A stretch of DNA of 64,000 nt, taken from positions 1 to 64,000 of the forward strand of contig NZ_JAKGSB010000010.1 in NCBI RefSeq assembly GCF_021568905.1, given 5' to 3'. Source of the DNA: Zavarzinia marina (GTDB lineage: Bacteria; Pseudomonadota; Alphaproteobacteria; Zavarziniales; Zavarziniaceae). Shown here piece after piece: positions 8,436 through 16,826 of the stretch. The notes under the pieces are model-generated. The model had not been told where the DNA came from and searched no databases. It saw nothing but the letters and a program-made list of their open reading frames with translations. The number at the start of each line of letters is the position of its first letter. Position 1 is the first letter of the stretch. The translations under genes and the position numbers were made by a program.

Positions 8436-11374
8436 GCGGCTATCGCCTGCCCGGGGGCGGCGCCATCGACCGCACCCGCCCTCTCGGCTTCAGCTTCGAC
8501 GGCAGGCCCTTTCAGGGCTATGCCGGCGATACATTGGCATCGGCCCTGCTGGCGGAAGGTGTCGGTCTGGTCGCGCGATCGTTCAAGTATCACCGCCCGC
8601 GCGGCGTGGTCACCGCCGGCTCGGAAGAGCCGAACGCCCTGGTCGAATTGCGCACGGGCGCAAGGCGGGAGCCGAACACCAAGGCGACCACGGTCGAAAT
8701 CTACGACGGCCTGAAGGCGGCGAGCCAGAACCGCTGGCCCAGTCTCGGGTTCGACGTGGGCGCGGTGAATTCACTGCTCTCGCCCGTCTTCGTCGCCGGC
8801 TTCTACTACAAGACCTTCATGTGGCCCGCCGCCTTCTGGGAGAAGGTCTATGAACCGGCGATCCGCAAGGCCGCGGGCCTCGGCCGGGGCGCGGGCCTGC
8901 CCGATCCCGACCTCTACGAGAAAGCCAACGCCTTTTGCGACGTACTGGTGATCGGCGGTGGGCCCGCCGGCCTCGCGGCGGCGCTGGCCGCCGGACGCAG
9001 CGGCGCCCGGACCATCCTGGCGGACGAGGATTTCCTGTTCGGCGGGCGCCTGAACGCGGAACGCCTGGAGATTGCCGAAAAGGCGGGCGCCGATTGGGCC
9101 GCCGAAGCCGTTGCCGAACTGGCGTCCCTGCCCCATGTCACCCTGATGCCGCGCACCACCGTCTTCGGCGTTTATGACGGCGAGACTTACGCGGCCCTGG
9201 AACGGGTGGCGGATCACCTCGCGGTGCCGCCGCCGCATCAGCCGCGCCAGCGCCTGTGGCGCATCCAGGCCAGGCAGTCGGTGCTGGCGGCGGGTGCCAT
9301 CGAACGCCCGCTGGTCTTCGGCGGCAACGACCGCCCCGGTGTGATGAGTGCCGCCGCGGTGCGCGCCTATCTGAACCGCTTCGCCGTCGCGCCGGGCCGG
9401 CGCGCCGCCGTCTTCACCACGGGCGACGACGGCTGGAAGACCGTCGCCGACCTGATCGAGGCCGGGGTCGAGATCGCCGCCGTGATCGACGCGCGTACCG
9501 GCATCGCCCACGATCACGAGGCCCTGGCGGCCGCCCATGACATCCGTCTCTTCGCCGGCGCCGTCGTCACCGGCACGCGGGGCGGCCGTGCCCTTCACGC
9601 CGTCCAGATCCGCGATGCCGGTGGCGGAACGCGCACCATCGCCTGCGACCTGCTGGCGGTGGCGGGCGGCTGGAATCCCAATGTCGCCCTCTCCACCCAT
9701 CTGGGCGGCAAGCCCGAATGGCGCGCGGATATCGCCGGTTTCGTGCCGGGCCCCGCCCTGCCCCCGGGCATGGCCGTGGCCGGTGCCTGCGCCGGGCGCA
9801 TGAATCTGGGCGACTGCCTGGCGGATGGTTTCCGCCTGGGCGCCGCCGCCACCGGCACCACCCCGCCCGAAGCACCCGAGACCGGGCCCGACGCCACCAC
9901 CGCGACGCCGCTGTGGCGGATCGCCGGCACGCGCGGCAAATGTTTCGTCGATTTCCAGCACGACGTGACCGACAGGGATGTCGCGCTGGCGGCGCGGGAA
10001 GGCTTTCGCTCGGTCGAGCATCTGAAGCGTTACACCACGCTCGGCATGGCGACGGATCAGGGCAAGACCGCCAATCTGAACGGCCATGCCCTGATGGCCG
10101 CGCTGACCGGGCGCGGCATCGCCGAGACCGGCACCACGCGCTTTCGCCCGCCCTATGTCCCCGTCGCCATCGGCGCCCTGGCCGGGCCCCATCGCGGCCC
10201 CGACTTCAAGCCGACGCGCCTGACCGCCGCCCATGGCTTCTCCGCCGAAATGGGCGCCGTCTTCACCGAGGCCGGCCAATGGCTGCGCCCGCAGTATTAT
10301 CCCCGGCCGGGGGAGAGCGACTGGCTGGAGAGCGTGACGCGCGAAGTGAAGGCGGTGCGCGGCGATGTCGGCATCTGCGACGTCTCGACCCTCGGCCGGA
10401 TCGAGATCCAGGGGCCGGACGCGAGGCATCTGCTCGACCTCGCCTATTGCAACATGTTCTCGACGCTTGCCGTCGGCAGGGCGCGCTATGGCGTGATGCT
10501 GCGCGAGGATGGTTTCGTCATGGACGACGGCACCACGGCCCGCCTGGGGCCCGAACATTTCGTGATGTCGACGACCACCGCCAATGCCGCCCGGGTGATG
10601 CAGCATCTCGACTTCCTGCGCCAGGTGCTGCGCCCCGAATGGGATGTGCAATGTGCCTCCGCCACCGAACATTGGGCCATGTTCGCGGTGGCCGGGCCGC
10701 GCTCGCGCGCCCTGCTCCAGGATCTGCTGGGGGATGCCTTCGATGTCGCTGGCCTGCCGCACATGGGCGCCGCCGAATTCCGCTGGGGCCGTGCCCGGGT
10801 GCGCCTGTTCCGCCTCTCCTTCTCCGGCGAGCGGGCCTATGAGATCGCGGTGCCGGCGCGCTTCGGCCAGGCGCTGATGCGGCGCATCTGCGACCTCGGC
10901 GCGACACCCTATGGCACGGAGGCCCTGGGGGTCATGCGAATCGAGAAGGGCCATGTCTCGGGGCCGGAGCTGAACGGCCAGACCACGGCCGCCGACCTCG
11001 GCCTCGGGCGCATGATGTCGAAGAAGAAGGATTTCATCGGCCGCGTGCTCGCCGGCCGGCCGGGCCTCTGCGATCCCGCCCGCCCGGCCCTGGTCGGCCT
11101 GAAGCCGGTGGACAGGGGCCGGCGGCTGCGCGGCGGCGGCCATTTCCTCCGCCCCGGCGCCGCCCCCGTGATCGCCAATGCCGAGGGCCATGTGACCTCC
11201 GCCGCCTATTCGCCCGGGCTCGGCCATTGGATCGCGCTCGGCCTGCTGGCCCACGGCCCGTCGCGCCATGGCGAGACCATGCTGGTCCATGACCCGCTGC
11301 GCGACGGCGATACGCTGGTCGAGATCTGCGACCCCGTCTTCCTCGATCCGGAGGGGAGCCGCCTCCATGCCTGA
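8432..11374 (+). CDS. soxA: Sarcosine oxidase alpha subunit
   Basis: A 980-residue large subunit. The N-terminal 2Fe-2S-ferredoxin-like domain (about 1-100; FDGRPFQGYAGDTLASALL) lacks a complete iron-sulfur cysteine set, as usual in SoxA. The NAD-binding domain carries VIGGGPAGLAAALAAG (about 170-185). The C-terminal half (about 610-980) is the T-protein-like aminomethyltransferase/tetrahydrofolate domain (GDVGICDVSTLGRIEIQGPDA shortened: GDVGICDVSTLG, then ALGVMRIEKGH). Length matches the family. ATG 8432 overlaps soxD. Confidence 0.95.
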   Translation: MSGYRLPGGGAIDRTRPLGFSFDGRPFQGYAGDTLASALLAEGVGLVARSFKYHRPRGVVTAGSEEPNALVELRTGARREPNTKATTVEIYDGLKAASQNRWPSLGFDVGAVNSLLSPVFVAGFYYKTFMWPAAFWEKVYEPAIRKAAGLGRGAGLPDPDLYEKANAFCDVLVIGGGPAGLAAALAAGRSGARTILADEDFLFGGRLNAERLEIAEKAGADWAAEAVAELASLPHVTLMPRTTVFGVYDGETYAALERVADHLAVPPPHQPRQRLWRIQARQSVLAAGAIERPLVFGGNDRPGVMSAAAVRAYLNRFAVAPGRRAAVFTTGDDGWKTVADLIEAGVEIAAVIDARTGIAHDHEALAAAHDIRLFAGAVVTGTRGGRALHAVQIRDAGGGTRTIACDLLAVAGGWNPNVALSTHLGGKPEWRADIAGFVPGPALPPGMAVAGACAGRMNLGDCLADGFRLGAAATGTTPPEAPETGPDATTATPLWRIAGTRGKCFVDFQHDVTDRDVALAAREGFRSVEHLKRYTTLGMATDQGKTANLNGHALMAALTGRGIAETGTTRFRPPYVPVAIGALAGPHRGPDFKPTRLTAAHGFSAEMGAVFTEAGQWLRPQYYPRPGESDWLESVTREVKAVRGDVGICDVSTLGRIEIQGPDARHLLDLAYCNMFSTLAVGRARYGVMLREDGFVMDDGTTARLGPEHFVMSTTTANAARVMQHLDFLRQVLRPEWDVQCASATEHWAMFAVAGPRSRALLQDLLGDAFDVAGLPHMGAAEFRWGRARVRLFRLSFSGERAYEIAVPARFGQALMRRICDLGATPYGTEALGVMRIEKGHVSGPELNGQTTAADLGLGRMMSKKKDFIGRVLAGRPGLCDPARPALVGLKPVDRGRRLRGGGHFLRPGAAPVIANAEGHVTSAAYSPGLGHWIALGLLAHGPSRHGETMLVHDPLRDGDTLVEICDPVFLDPEGSRLHA

Positions 11375-11969
11375 CCTCTCCCCGCTCGAGGCGCGCGACG
11401 CCTTCTCCGGCCTGTTCCGGCCCGTGGGCGATACCGCCACCGCGCGTCTGACGGTGACGCCGCTTGCCGGTCTCGGCATCGCCGGCTTCACCACTCGCCC
11501 CGGCCGGATGGCGGAAGCCGCCGGGCGTATCGCGGCGCGTTACGACGGCCTTGCCCTCGTGCCCGGCCCGCACGCCGCCTTCGCCGGGCCGCTCACCGTG
11601 GTCGGCACGGGGCCGGAGAGTTTCCTCGCCCTGATGACGGACGGTGCCGACGATTTCGCCGAAAGCCTTGCCGGCCTGCTGGGCGATACCGCCTCGGTCA
11701 CGGATCAGACGGACGGTTACGCCACCCTCCGCCTCTCCGGTCCCGGCGCGATCGAATGCCTGAACAAGGGCATCGCCATCGACCTGCACCCCACGGTATT
11801 CGGCCCCGGCGCCGCGGCGGTGACCAATGCCGGCCACATCAATGTGATCCTGTGGCAGGTCGATGAGACCCCGGGCTTCCAATTGGCGGTGTTCCGCAGC
11901 CTGGCCGCCAGTCTGGCCCGTTTCATCACCGAAAGCGCCGCGGCGGGCGGCATCGCCGTCGCGGGGTAA
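11367..11969 (+). CDS. soxG: Sarcosine oxidase gamma subunit
   Basis: A 200-residue SoxG-type subunit, weakly related to the aminomethyltransferase fold. Position (last gene of soxBDAG), size and the segments SLEGP-like AFAGPLTVVGTGPESFLAL and LRLSGPGAIECLNKGIAIDL support the call. It assembles with the alpha, beta and delta subunits and has no catalysis of its own. The start overlaps the soxA stop by eight bases, with GGAGGGG upstream. Confidence 0.9.
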   Translation: MPDLSPLEARDAFSGLFRPVGDTATARLTVTPLAGLGIAGFTTRPGRMAEAAGRIAARYDGLALVPGPHAAFAGPLTVVGTGPESFLALMTDGADDFAESLAGLLGDTASVTDQTDGYATLRLSGPGAIECLNKGIAIDLHPTVFGPGAAAVTNAGHINVILWQVDETPGFQLAVFRSLAASLARFITESAAAGGIAVAG

Positions 11970-11985
11970 TTCGCCTTTCCTCCTG

Positions 11986-12068
11986 CATCATCCCGGCGGA
12001 GTCCGGGACCTCATGACGGTGAAGGCGCCTCTTCCGTCGGAAGATCCCGGCCTTCGCCGGGACGACGA
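11986..12068. repeat. Inverted pair of REP-like palindromic elements
   Basis: Two copies of the alphaproteobacterial 'CATCCCGGCGAAGGCCGGGATC'-like element (shown here in two halves: CATCCCGGCG and GCCGGGATC) face each other. One is at 11986-12011 on the plus strand; the other is at 12042-12068 on the minus strand. Each is itself a stem-loop (CCCGGC...GCCGGG). They sit where soxG and the tetR-type gene converge, and the right copy is translated as the end of the TetR protein. Confidence 0.6.
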
Positions 12069-12697
12069 TTCTGGGCGGCCACGGCCAGATCCTTGCGGCA
12101 GAGATCGATGAAGGCGTCGACCACCTTCAGGGCGGTCGCGATCGTCTCTTCACGACTGACGCCCGGCGTTCGCAGCCACCATTCGGAACCGGCCTCGGCG
12201 GCGCCCAGCAGGGCATAGGCATAGGCGCCGACGATGCGCCGCGCGACCGCGTCGGGCATCGGCGGTACCCGCAGTTCGGCGAGGGTGATCAGGCTCAACT
12301 GGATCAGGGCGGAACGATAGCCGCGCGCCTTTTCGGCCACGGGGCCATCGCCGCGCACCGCCGTCAGCACCACCTGCCAATTCGCCGTCTCGGCATAGAG
12401 TTCGCCGATCAGGGCGCGCACCGTGGCACGGAGGCGGGCGGCCGGATCCGTTTCCCCCACCTGGGCCGCGAGGACGGTGAGCAGGCGGTTGCCGGTCCGT
12501 TCGAGAAGGGCGGTGATCAAGCCGTCCTTGGAGCCGAAATAGGAATAGACCATGGGCTTGGTCACGCCGCAGGCCGCCGCCACATCATCCATCGAGGTGG
12601 CGTGATAGCCCTGGGTGGCGAACAGGCCGGCCGCCGCCTTCAGCATCTGCGCCTCGCGTTCCGCGCGCGGCACGCGGCGCTGCGGCCGGCTTCTCAC
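12011..12697 (-). CDS. TetR-family transcriptional regulator
   Basis: A repressor of about 228 residues. The N-terminal TetR helix-turn-helix reads LFATQGYHATSMDDVAAACG followed by VTKPMVYSYFGSKDGL (about residues 25-65). The rest is the helical ligand domain. It is divergent from a lipid or xenobiotic-type operon and probably represses it. GTG 12697 is preferred because AAGGAGG sits 5 bases upstream; GTG 12715 is an alternative adding six residues. The last 15 or so residues (NRRPGEGRDLP...) are encoded by a dispersed palindromic repeat, so the natural domain likely ends just before it. Confidence 0.88.
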   Translation of the reverse strand: MRSRPQRRVPRAEREAQMLKAAAGLFATQGYHATSMDDVAAACGVTKPMVYSYFGSKDGLITALLERTGNRLLTVLAAQVGETDPAARLRATVRALIGELYAETANWQVVLTAVRGDGPVAEKARGYRSALIQLSLITLAELRVPPMPDAVARRIVGAYAYALLGAAEAGSEWWLRTPGVSREETIATALKVVDAFIDLCRKDLAVAAQNRRPGEGRDLPTEEAPSPS

Positions 12698-12734
12698 GCT
12701 CTCCTCCTTGATCACGGCGCCTCTCGAAAAGCCG

Positions 12735-12780
12735 TTGACATGACATTACTCACCAGTAACTTACCCCAGAGTAATAAGTA
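12735..12780 (+). promoter_or_regulatory. Promoter with TetR-type operators
   Basis: A TTGACA (12735-12740) and a TAACTT (12757-12762) with a 16-bp spacer form a plausible -35/-10 pair for the plus-strand operon. TTACT-CACC-AGTAA (12746-12759) is a perfect inverted repeat lying in the spacer and -10. A second, looser repeat (ACTTAC...GTAATAAGT, 12760-12779) follows. This is where the divergent TetR protein would bind to occlude RNA polymerase. Confidence 0.55.
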
Positions 12781-12801
12781 CCGCATCAGGAAACGCGCGT
12801 C

Positions 12802-13284
12802 ATGGCCATTGCCGTCGACATTCACCGTGCCCGCCGAGAGGTGATCCCGGCCGACTACGGCCGCATGCTCGCCCTGCTGGACGATCTGCCGGCGACCCTC
12901 GCGCATTTTCCCGCCCTCGACAATCTCGTCGCCGTGGCGCCGGATCATTTCCACTGGCACCTGGCGCCCATCGGCCCCGCCGCCTACCGCATGCCCGTCG
13001 ATTTCGCCACCCGCTTCACCATCGAGCGGACGTCCGGGCGCCTGCGCTTCGAGCCGGTGAAGGGTATCGGCAATGCCAGTATCGGCGGCCGAATCGCCCT
13101 TTCGCCCGAAGGCACCGACGCCACCTCGCTGGAGATGACCATCGCCGGCACCGTCAAGGTGGCCGTGCCCTGGCTGTTGAAGACCCTGGCGGCGCCGGTG
13201 GTCGCGCGCGAATTCAACGCCCTGGTCGACGGCTTCGTCGCCAACCTCAAGTCCGCCCATCTCGATCCGGAGCCCCTGGCATGA
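12802..13284 (+). CDS. SRPBCC/START-like protein
   Basis: A 160-residue soluble protein resembling the SRPBCC (Bet v1/CoxG-like) lipid or hydrophobic ligand-binding fold. It shows alternating beta-strands (FHWHLAPIG, FATRFTIER) and a long C-terminal helix (REFNALVDGFVANLKSAH). No catalytic motif is seen. It is the first gene of the TetR-controlled operon and overlaps the next gene by four bases. Binding of a hydrophobic substrate handled by the neighbouring hydrolase/dehydrogenase is plausible but inferred. Confidence 0.55.
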   Translation: MAIAVDIHRARREVIPADYGRMLALLDDLPATLAHFPALDNLVAVAPDHFHWHLAPIGPAAYRMPVDFATRFTIERTSGRLRFEPVKGIGNASIGGRIALSPEGTDATSLEMTIAGTVKVAVPWLLKTLAAPVVAREFNALVDGFVANLKSAHLDPEPLA

Positions 13285-14141
13285 CCGTTCCCGACGAGGC
13301 GACCCGCCTCGACGCCTTCCGCAAGGCGCAGCATCTCGCCTATGCCGCCGCAGAGGCCGCGGCGGCCGAGCTTCGCCCCGGCATGACCGAGCGCGAAGCG
13401 GCGAAACTGATGGATACCTACGCCCGCGACAATGGCGTGAACGAATGGTTCCACCAGCCCTTCGCCTGGTTCGGCGACCGCACCGCCTTTCGCGGCCCCA
13501 TCGCCTGGACGGCGCTGCGCGGCTTCAACCCGGCGTTCTTTCCCGGCGGCCGCCGCCTCGAGGAAGGCATGGCCTTCATCCTGGACTGCGCCCCCGTCGT
13601 CGAGGCGGCGGTGGCCGACATCGGCTATTCCGGCGCGCTCGGCGAAAACCCGGTGGCCGAACAGTTGATGGACGACCTGCAGGCCCATCGCGCCCTGATC
13701 GTCGATCGCCTGAATCAGGGCGCCACCATGGCCGAGGTTTCCCGCGCCGTCGACGCGCTGTGCCGGCGCCAGGGCGTCGAGCCGCGCCACAAGGCCTATC
13801 CCTACAATGTGCTGGCGCATCGCGTCGAAGTGCTGCCCGGCAAGCCCTCCGGCCTCGGCATCGCCCGTTTCGGCCTGCGCTCGGTCCGCGAGTTGCGCCG
13901 CCAGGTGGCCCAGGGCCGGGCCGAGGGCTGGTCGCCGCTGTGGTCCAGCGCCGAACGCTCCGACCATCCGCCGGTGCCGGGCCTCTGGGCGGTCGAACCG
14001 CATCTCGGCTTTCGCGACGTCGGCGCCAAATTCGAGGAACTGCTGGTCATCGACGCCGAGGGCCGCGCCCGCTGGCTCGACGACGATCTGCCCCACGTGC
14101 GGCGCTGGAACGCCCGCAAGACGGCACGAAAGGCCGCCTGA
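13281..14141 (+). CDS. M24-family peptidase-fold protein
   Basis: A 286-residue protein of the creatinase/aminopeptidase P fold. Candidate metal ligands are D in FILDCAPV and the following D in VADIGYSG, H in LAHRVEV, E in WAVEPHLGF and E in KFEELLVID. These lie in the usual D-D-H-E-E order, so the site may be intact. It lacks the long N-terminal domain of aminopeptidase P. Its substrate is unknown. Membership in the TetR operon with lipid-type enzymes suggests a hydrolase other than a housekeeping peptidase. Confidence 0.7.
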   Translation: MTVPDEATRLDAFRKAQHLAYAAAEAAAAELRPGMTEREAAKLMDTYARDNGVNEWFHQPFAWFGDRTAFRGPIAWTALRGFNPAFFPGGRRLEEGMAFILDCAPVVEAAVADIGYSGALGENPVAEQLMDDLQAHRALIVDRLNQGATMAEVSRAVDALCRRQGVEPRHKAYPYNVLAHRVEVLPGKPSGLGIARFGLRSVRELRRQVAQGRAEGWSPLWSSAERSDHPPVPGLWAVEPHLGFRDVGAKFEELLVIDAEGRARWLDDDLPHVRRWNARKTARKAA

Positions 14142-14143
14142 CC

Positions 14144-15898
14144 ATGATGCCCTTCCACGTCGCCAGCGGCGAAGTCACGCTGCACGGCCATGCCGGCGGG
14201 CCCGAAGGCGCCCCCACCGTCGTACTGATCCACGGCTATCCGGACGACAGCACGGTGTGGGACGGCGTCGTCGCCGATCTCGCCGCCGATCATCGGGTCA
14301 TCACCTATGACGTGCGCGGCGCCGGCGAGTCCACGGCGCCCGCCTCGACGCGGGGCTATCACCTCGACCGGCTGATGGCCGATCTCGCCTCGGTCCTCGA
14401 CCAGGAGGCGCCGGCGGGCAAGGTCCATCTGGTCGGCCACGACTGGGGTTCCATCCAGGGCTGGCAGGCCCTGGTCGATCCCCGCACCCGCCAGCGCATC
14501 GCCTCCTATACCTCGGTCTCCGGGCCGTCGCTCGACCTCGCCTTCGGTGCCATGAGCGATCGCCTGCGCGCGCAGAAGCTCGGCGCGCTGCCGCCCATGC
14601 TGAACCAGTTGATGCGCTCCTGGTACGTCATGGCGTTCCATGTTCCGGCCTTCGCGCCCCTGGTCTGGCGCGCCGGCGCCGCCCGCCTCTGGCCCCGCCT
14701 GCTGAAGCGCACCGACGGCATCGAGATCGAGGCCCGTCCCGGCCAGCTTCGCGACAGCCTGAACGGCATCAATCTCTACCGCGCAAATTTCCGCGAGCGC
14801 ATGATGCACCCGAAACGCCAGCGGATCGAGGTGCCGGTGCAGTTGCTGGTGCCGGCCGACGACCCCTTCGTCGGTCCCGCCGTCTTCGACGACCTCTGCG
14901 ATTACGTGCCCCATCTGATGCGCGAGGAGGTGGCCAGCGGCCATTGGCTGCCGCTCCGCGATCCCGCCCTGTTGGCCGGGCGGATCCGCCGCTTCGTCAC
15001 CCATGTCGAGACCGGCGTGGACGATGCCGCCCTGGCCCAGGGCCGGCGCCGCGCCGCCCGCCACCGCGGCGACGCCGGGCCCTTCGCCGGCCGCCTCGCC
15101 CTGATCACCGGGGCGGGCAGCGGCATCGGCCGCGCCACCGCGCTCGCCCTCGCCGAGAAGGGCGCCGACGTCGTCGTCACCGACATCGATCTGGAGGCGG
15201 CGGAACGCACCGCGACCCTGGCGCGCCTGATCGGCGTCGATGCCCATGTCCGCCAGGTCGACGTCGCCGATCTGACCGCGATGGAGGCGCTGGCCGCCTT
15301 CATCGACGAGAAGGTCGGCATCGTCGACATCGTCGTCAACAATGCCGGCATCGGCATGGCCGGCGATTTCCTCGACACCACGGAGGAAGACTGGCGCCGC
15401 GTGCTCAACGTGAACCTCTGGGGTGTCATCCATGGCGCGCGCCTGTTCGCGAAGCGCATGGTGGCGGCCCGCGTGCCGGGCCATGTGGTGAACGTCGCCT
15501 CGGCCGCGGCCTATACGCCGGCGCGCGGCATGTCCGCCTATGCCGCGACCAAGGCGGCGGTGATGATGATGAGCGCCTGCCTGCGCGCCGAACTGTCGGG
15601 CCAGGGCATCGGCGTCTCCACCATCTGCCCCGGCCTGATCGACACCGGCATCACCGACCGCACCCGTTTCGTCGGCGCCAGCGAGGACGAACAGGCCCGC
15701 AAGCGGGCCAGCGCGTCCCGCCTCTATGCACGGCGTGCCCTGACCGCCGAAGCGGTCGCCGCCGACATCGTTGCCGCGATCGAGGAAGACCGCGCCGTCG
15801 CCCGCACCGGGATGGAGGCCGTCGCCTTCGACCTGATCGGGCGTGTCTCGCCCGGTCTCATGCGCATGATCGCCCGCGCCGACCTGATGCCGAAGTGA
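14144..15898 (+). CDS. Alpha/beta hydrolase fused to short-chain dehydrogenase (EphD-like)
   Basis: A 584-residue two-domain enzyme. Residues 1-300 are an epoxide-hydrolase-like alpha/beta hydrolase: LIHGYPDDS oxyanion region, GHDWGSIQGW with the nucleophile Asp in place of Ser, and a C-terminal His in ASGHWLPL. Residues 315-560 are a classical SDR with TGAGSGIG cofactor motif, NNAGIG, and catalytic YAATK. The architecture matches mycobacterial EphD. It would open an epoxide or ester and oxidise the resulting alcohol. ATG 14144 or 14147 follows the previous stop by 2 bp. The substrate is unknown, possibly a fatty acyl or terpenoid/steroid derivative. Confidence 0.85.
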   Translation: MMPFHVASGEVTLHGHAGGPEGAPTVVLIHGYPDDSTVWDGVVADLAADHRVITYDVRGAGESTAPASTRGYHLDRLMADLASVLDQEAPAGKVHLVGHDWGSIQGWQALVDPRTRQRIASYTSVSGPSLDLAFGAMSDRLRAQKLGALPPMLNQLMRSWYVMAFHVPAFAPLVWRAGAARLWPRLLKRTDGIEIEARPGQLRDSLNGINLYRANFRERMMHPKRQRIEVPVQLLVPADDPFVGPAVFDDLCDYVPHLMREEVASGHWLPLRDPALLAGRIRRFVTHVETGVDDAALAQGRRRAARHRGDAGPFAGRLALITGAGSGIGRATALALAEKGADVVVTDIDLEAAERTATLARLIGVDAHVRQVDVADLTAMEALAAFIDEKVGIVDIVVNNAGIGMAGDFLDTTEEDWRRVLNVNLWGVIHGARLFAKRMVAARVPGHVVNVASAAAYTPARGMSAYAATKAAVMMMSACLRAELSGQGIGVSTICPGLIDTGITDRTRFVGASEDEQARKRASASRLYARRALTAEAVAADIVAAIEEDRAVARTGMEAVAFDLIGRVSPGLMRMIARADLMPK

Positions 15899-15908
15899 GG
15901 GAAGAGCC

Positions 15909-16802
15909 ATGACGACCCCGCACAAGATCAAGCCCCGCAAGGTCGCCTTCGACTGGTCGAAGACCGATCCGCAATGGATCGAGGGCGAGGCCTTCGTCTC
16001 CCATCTCGCCAATTCGACCCATATCCTGCTGCCCATCGTCGAAGCCTGGTTCTGCCAGGTGTTCAAGGATGCCCTGCCCCAGGTCACCGACGACAAGCTG
16101 CGCGACGACGTCATCGCCTTCATGCGCCAGGAAGCGATCCACGGCGGTGCCCACCGCCCGGTGGCCGACGTCTTCAAGGAGAAGGGCATGGACATCGGCG
16201 CCGGGATCGCGCGGACCCAGCGCCTGATCGATTTCGCCCTGGGCAATCCCGCGCGGGTGTTCGGCCTGCTGCCGACCAGGCGTCTCGGCCTCGACAAATG
16301 GTGGCTCGGCACCCGGGTCGGCGTGATCGCCGCCGGCGAACATTTCACCTGTATTCTCGGGCGTTTCATCCTGGAGAACCGGGAGCTCGACAAGCTGCCC
16401 CACGATCCGGCCATGATGGACCTGCTGCGCTGGCACGGCGCCGAAGAGGTGGAGCACCGCGCCGTCGCCTTCGATCTCTACAAGCACCTCACCGGGGCGC
16501 CGCTGACCAACCGCCTGCTGGTCATGGGTTTCATCGTGCCCATGCTGACCTGGTACTGGATCCGTTCCACCCAGTATCTGATGCGGCAGGATCCCTCGAT
16601 CGCCAAGACCCCCGGTTTCTTCCGCGAATGGCGCCGGGCGGCGAAGCGCAACCTGATCCCGACCGCCGCCGATCTGCTGGGCGGAAGCTGGCGTTTCCTG
16701 ATGCCGGGCTATGATCCCGAAAAGGAAGCCGACACGGCAATCGCCCTCGACTATCTGGCGAAATCGCCCGCGACCAAGCGGAAGGTCGGGGCCGCGGGCT
16801 GA
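15909..16802 (+). CDS. Predicted metal-dependent hydrolase (COG3687 type)
   Basis: A 297-residue helical protein with ferritin-like di-metal motifs: E in MRQEAIHGGAHR, E in AAGEHFTCILG and the E-E-H set in WHGAEEVEHRAVAFDLY. This pattern fits the PF10118 'metal-dependent hydrolase' family, whose reaction is not established. It is last in the TetR operon, 10 bp after the fusion enzyme, with GAGGGAAGAG as ribosome site. Relatives often sit beside lipid or sterol degradation genes. Confidence 0.7.
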   Translation: MTTPHKIKPRKVAFDWSKTDPQWIEGEAFVSHLANSTHILLPIVEAWFCQVFKDALPQVTDDKLRDDVIAFMRQEAIHGGAHRPVADVFKEKGMDIGAGIARTQRLIDFALGNPARVFGLLPTRRLGLDKWWLGTRVGVIAAGEHFTCILGRFILENRELDKLPHDPAMMDLLRWHGAEEVEHRAVAFDLYKHLTGAPLTNRLLVMGFIVPMLTWYWIRSTQYLMRQDPSIAKTPGFFREWRRAAKRNLIPTAADLLGGSWRFLMPGYDPEKEADTAIALDYLAKSPATKRKVGAAG

Positions 16803-16826
16803 GGCGCGCGGCCCACCTCCCGCCCC

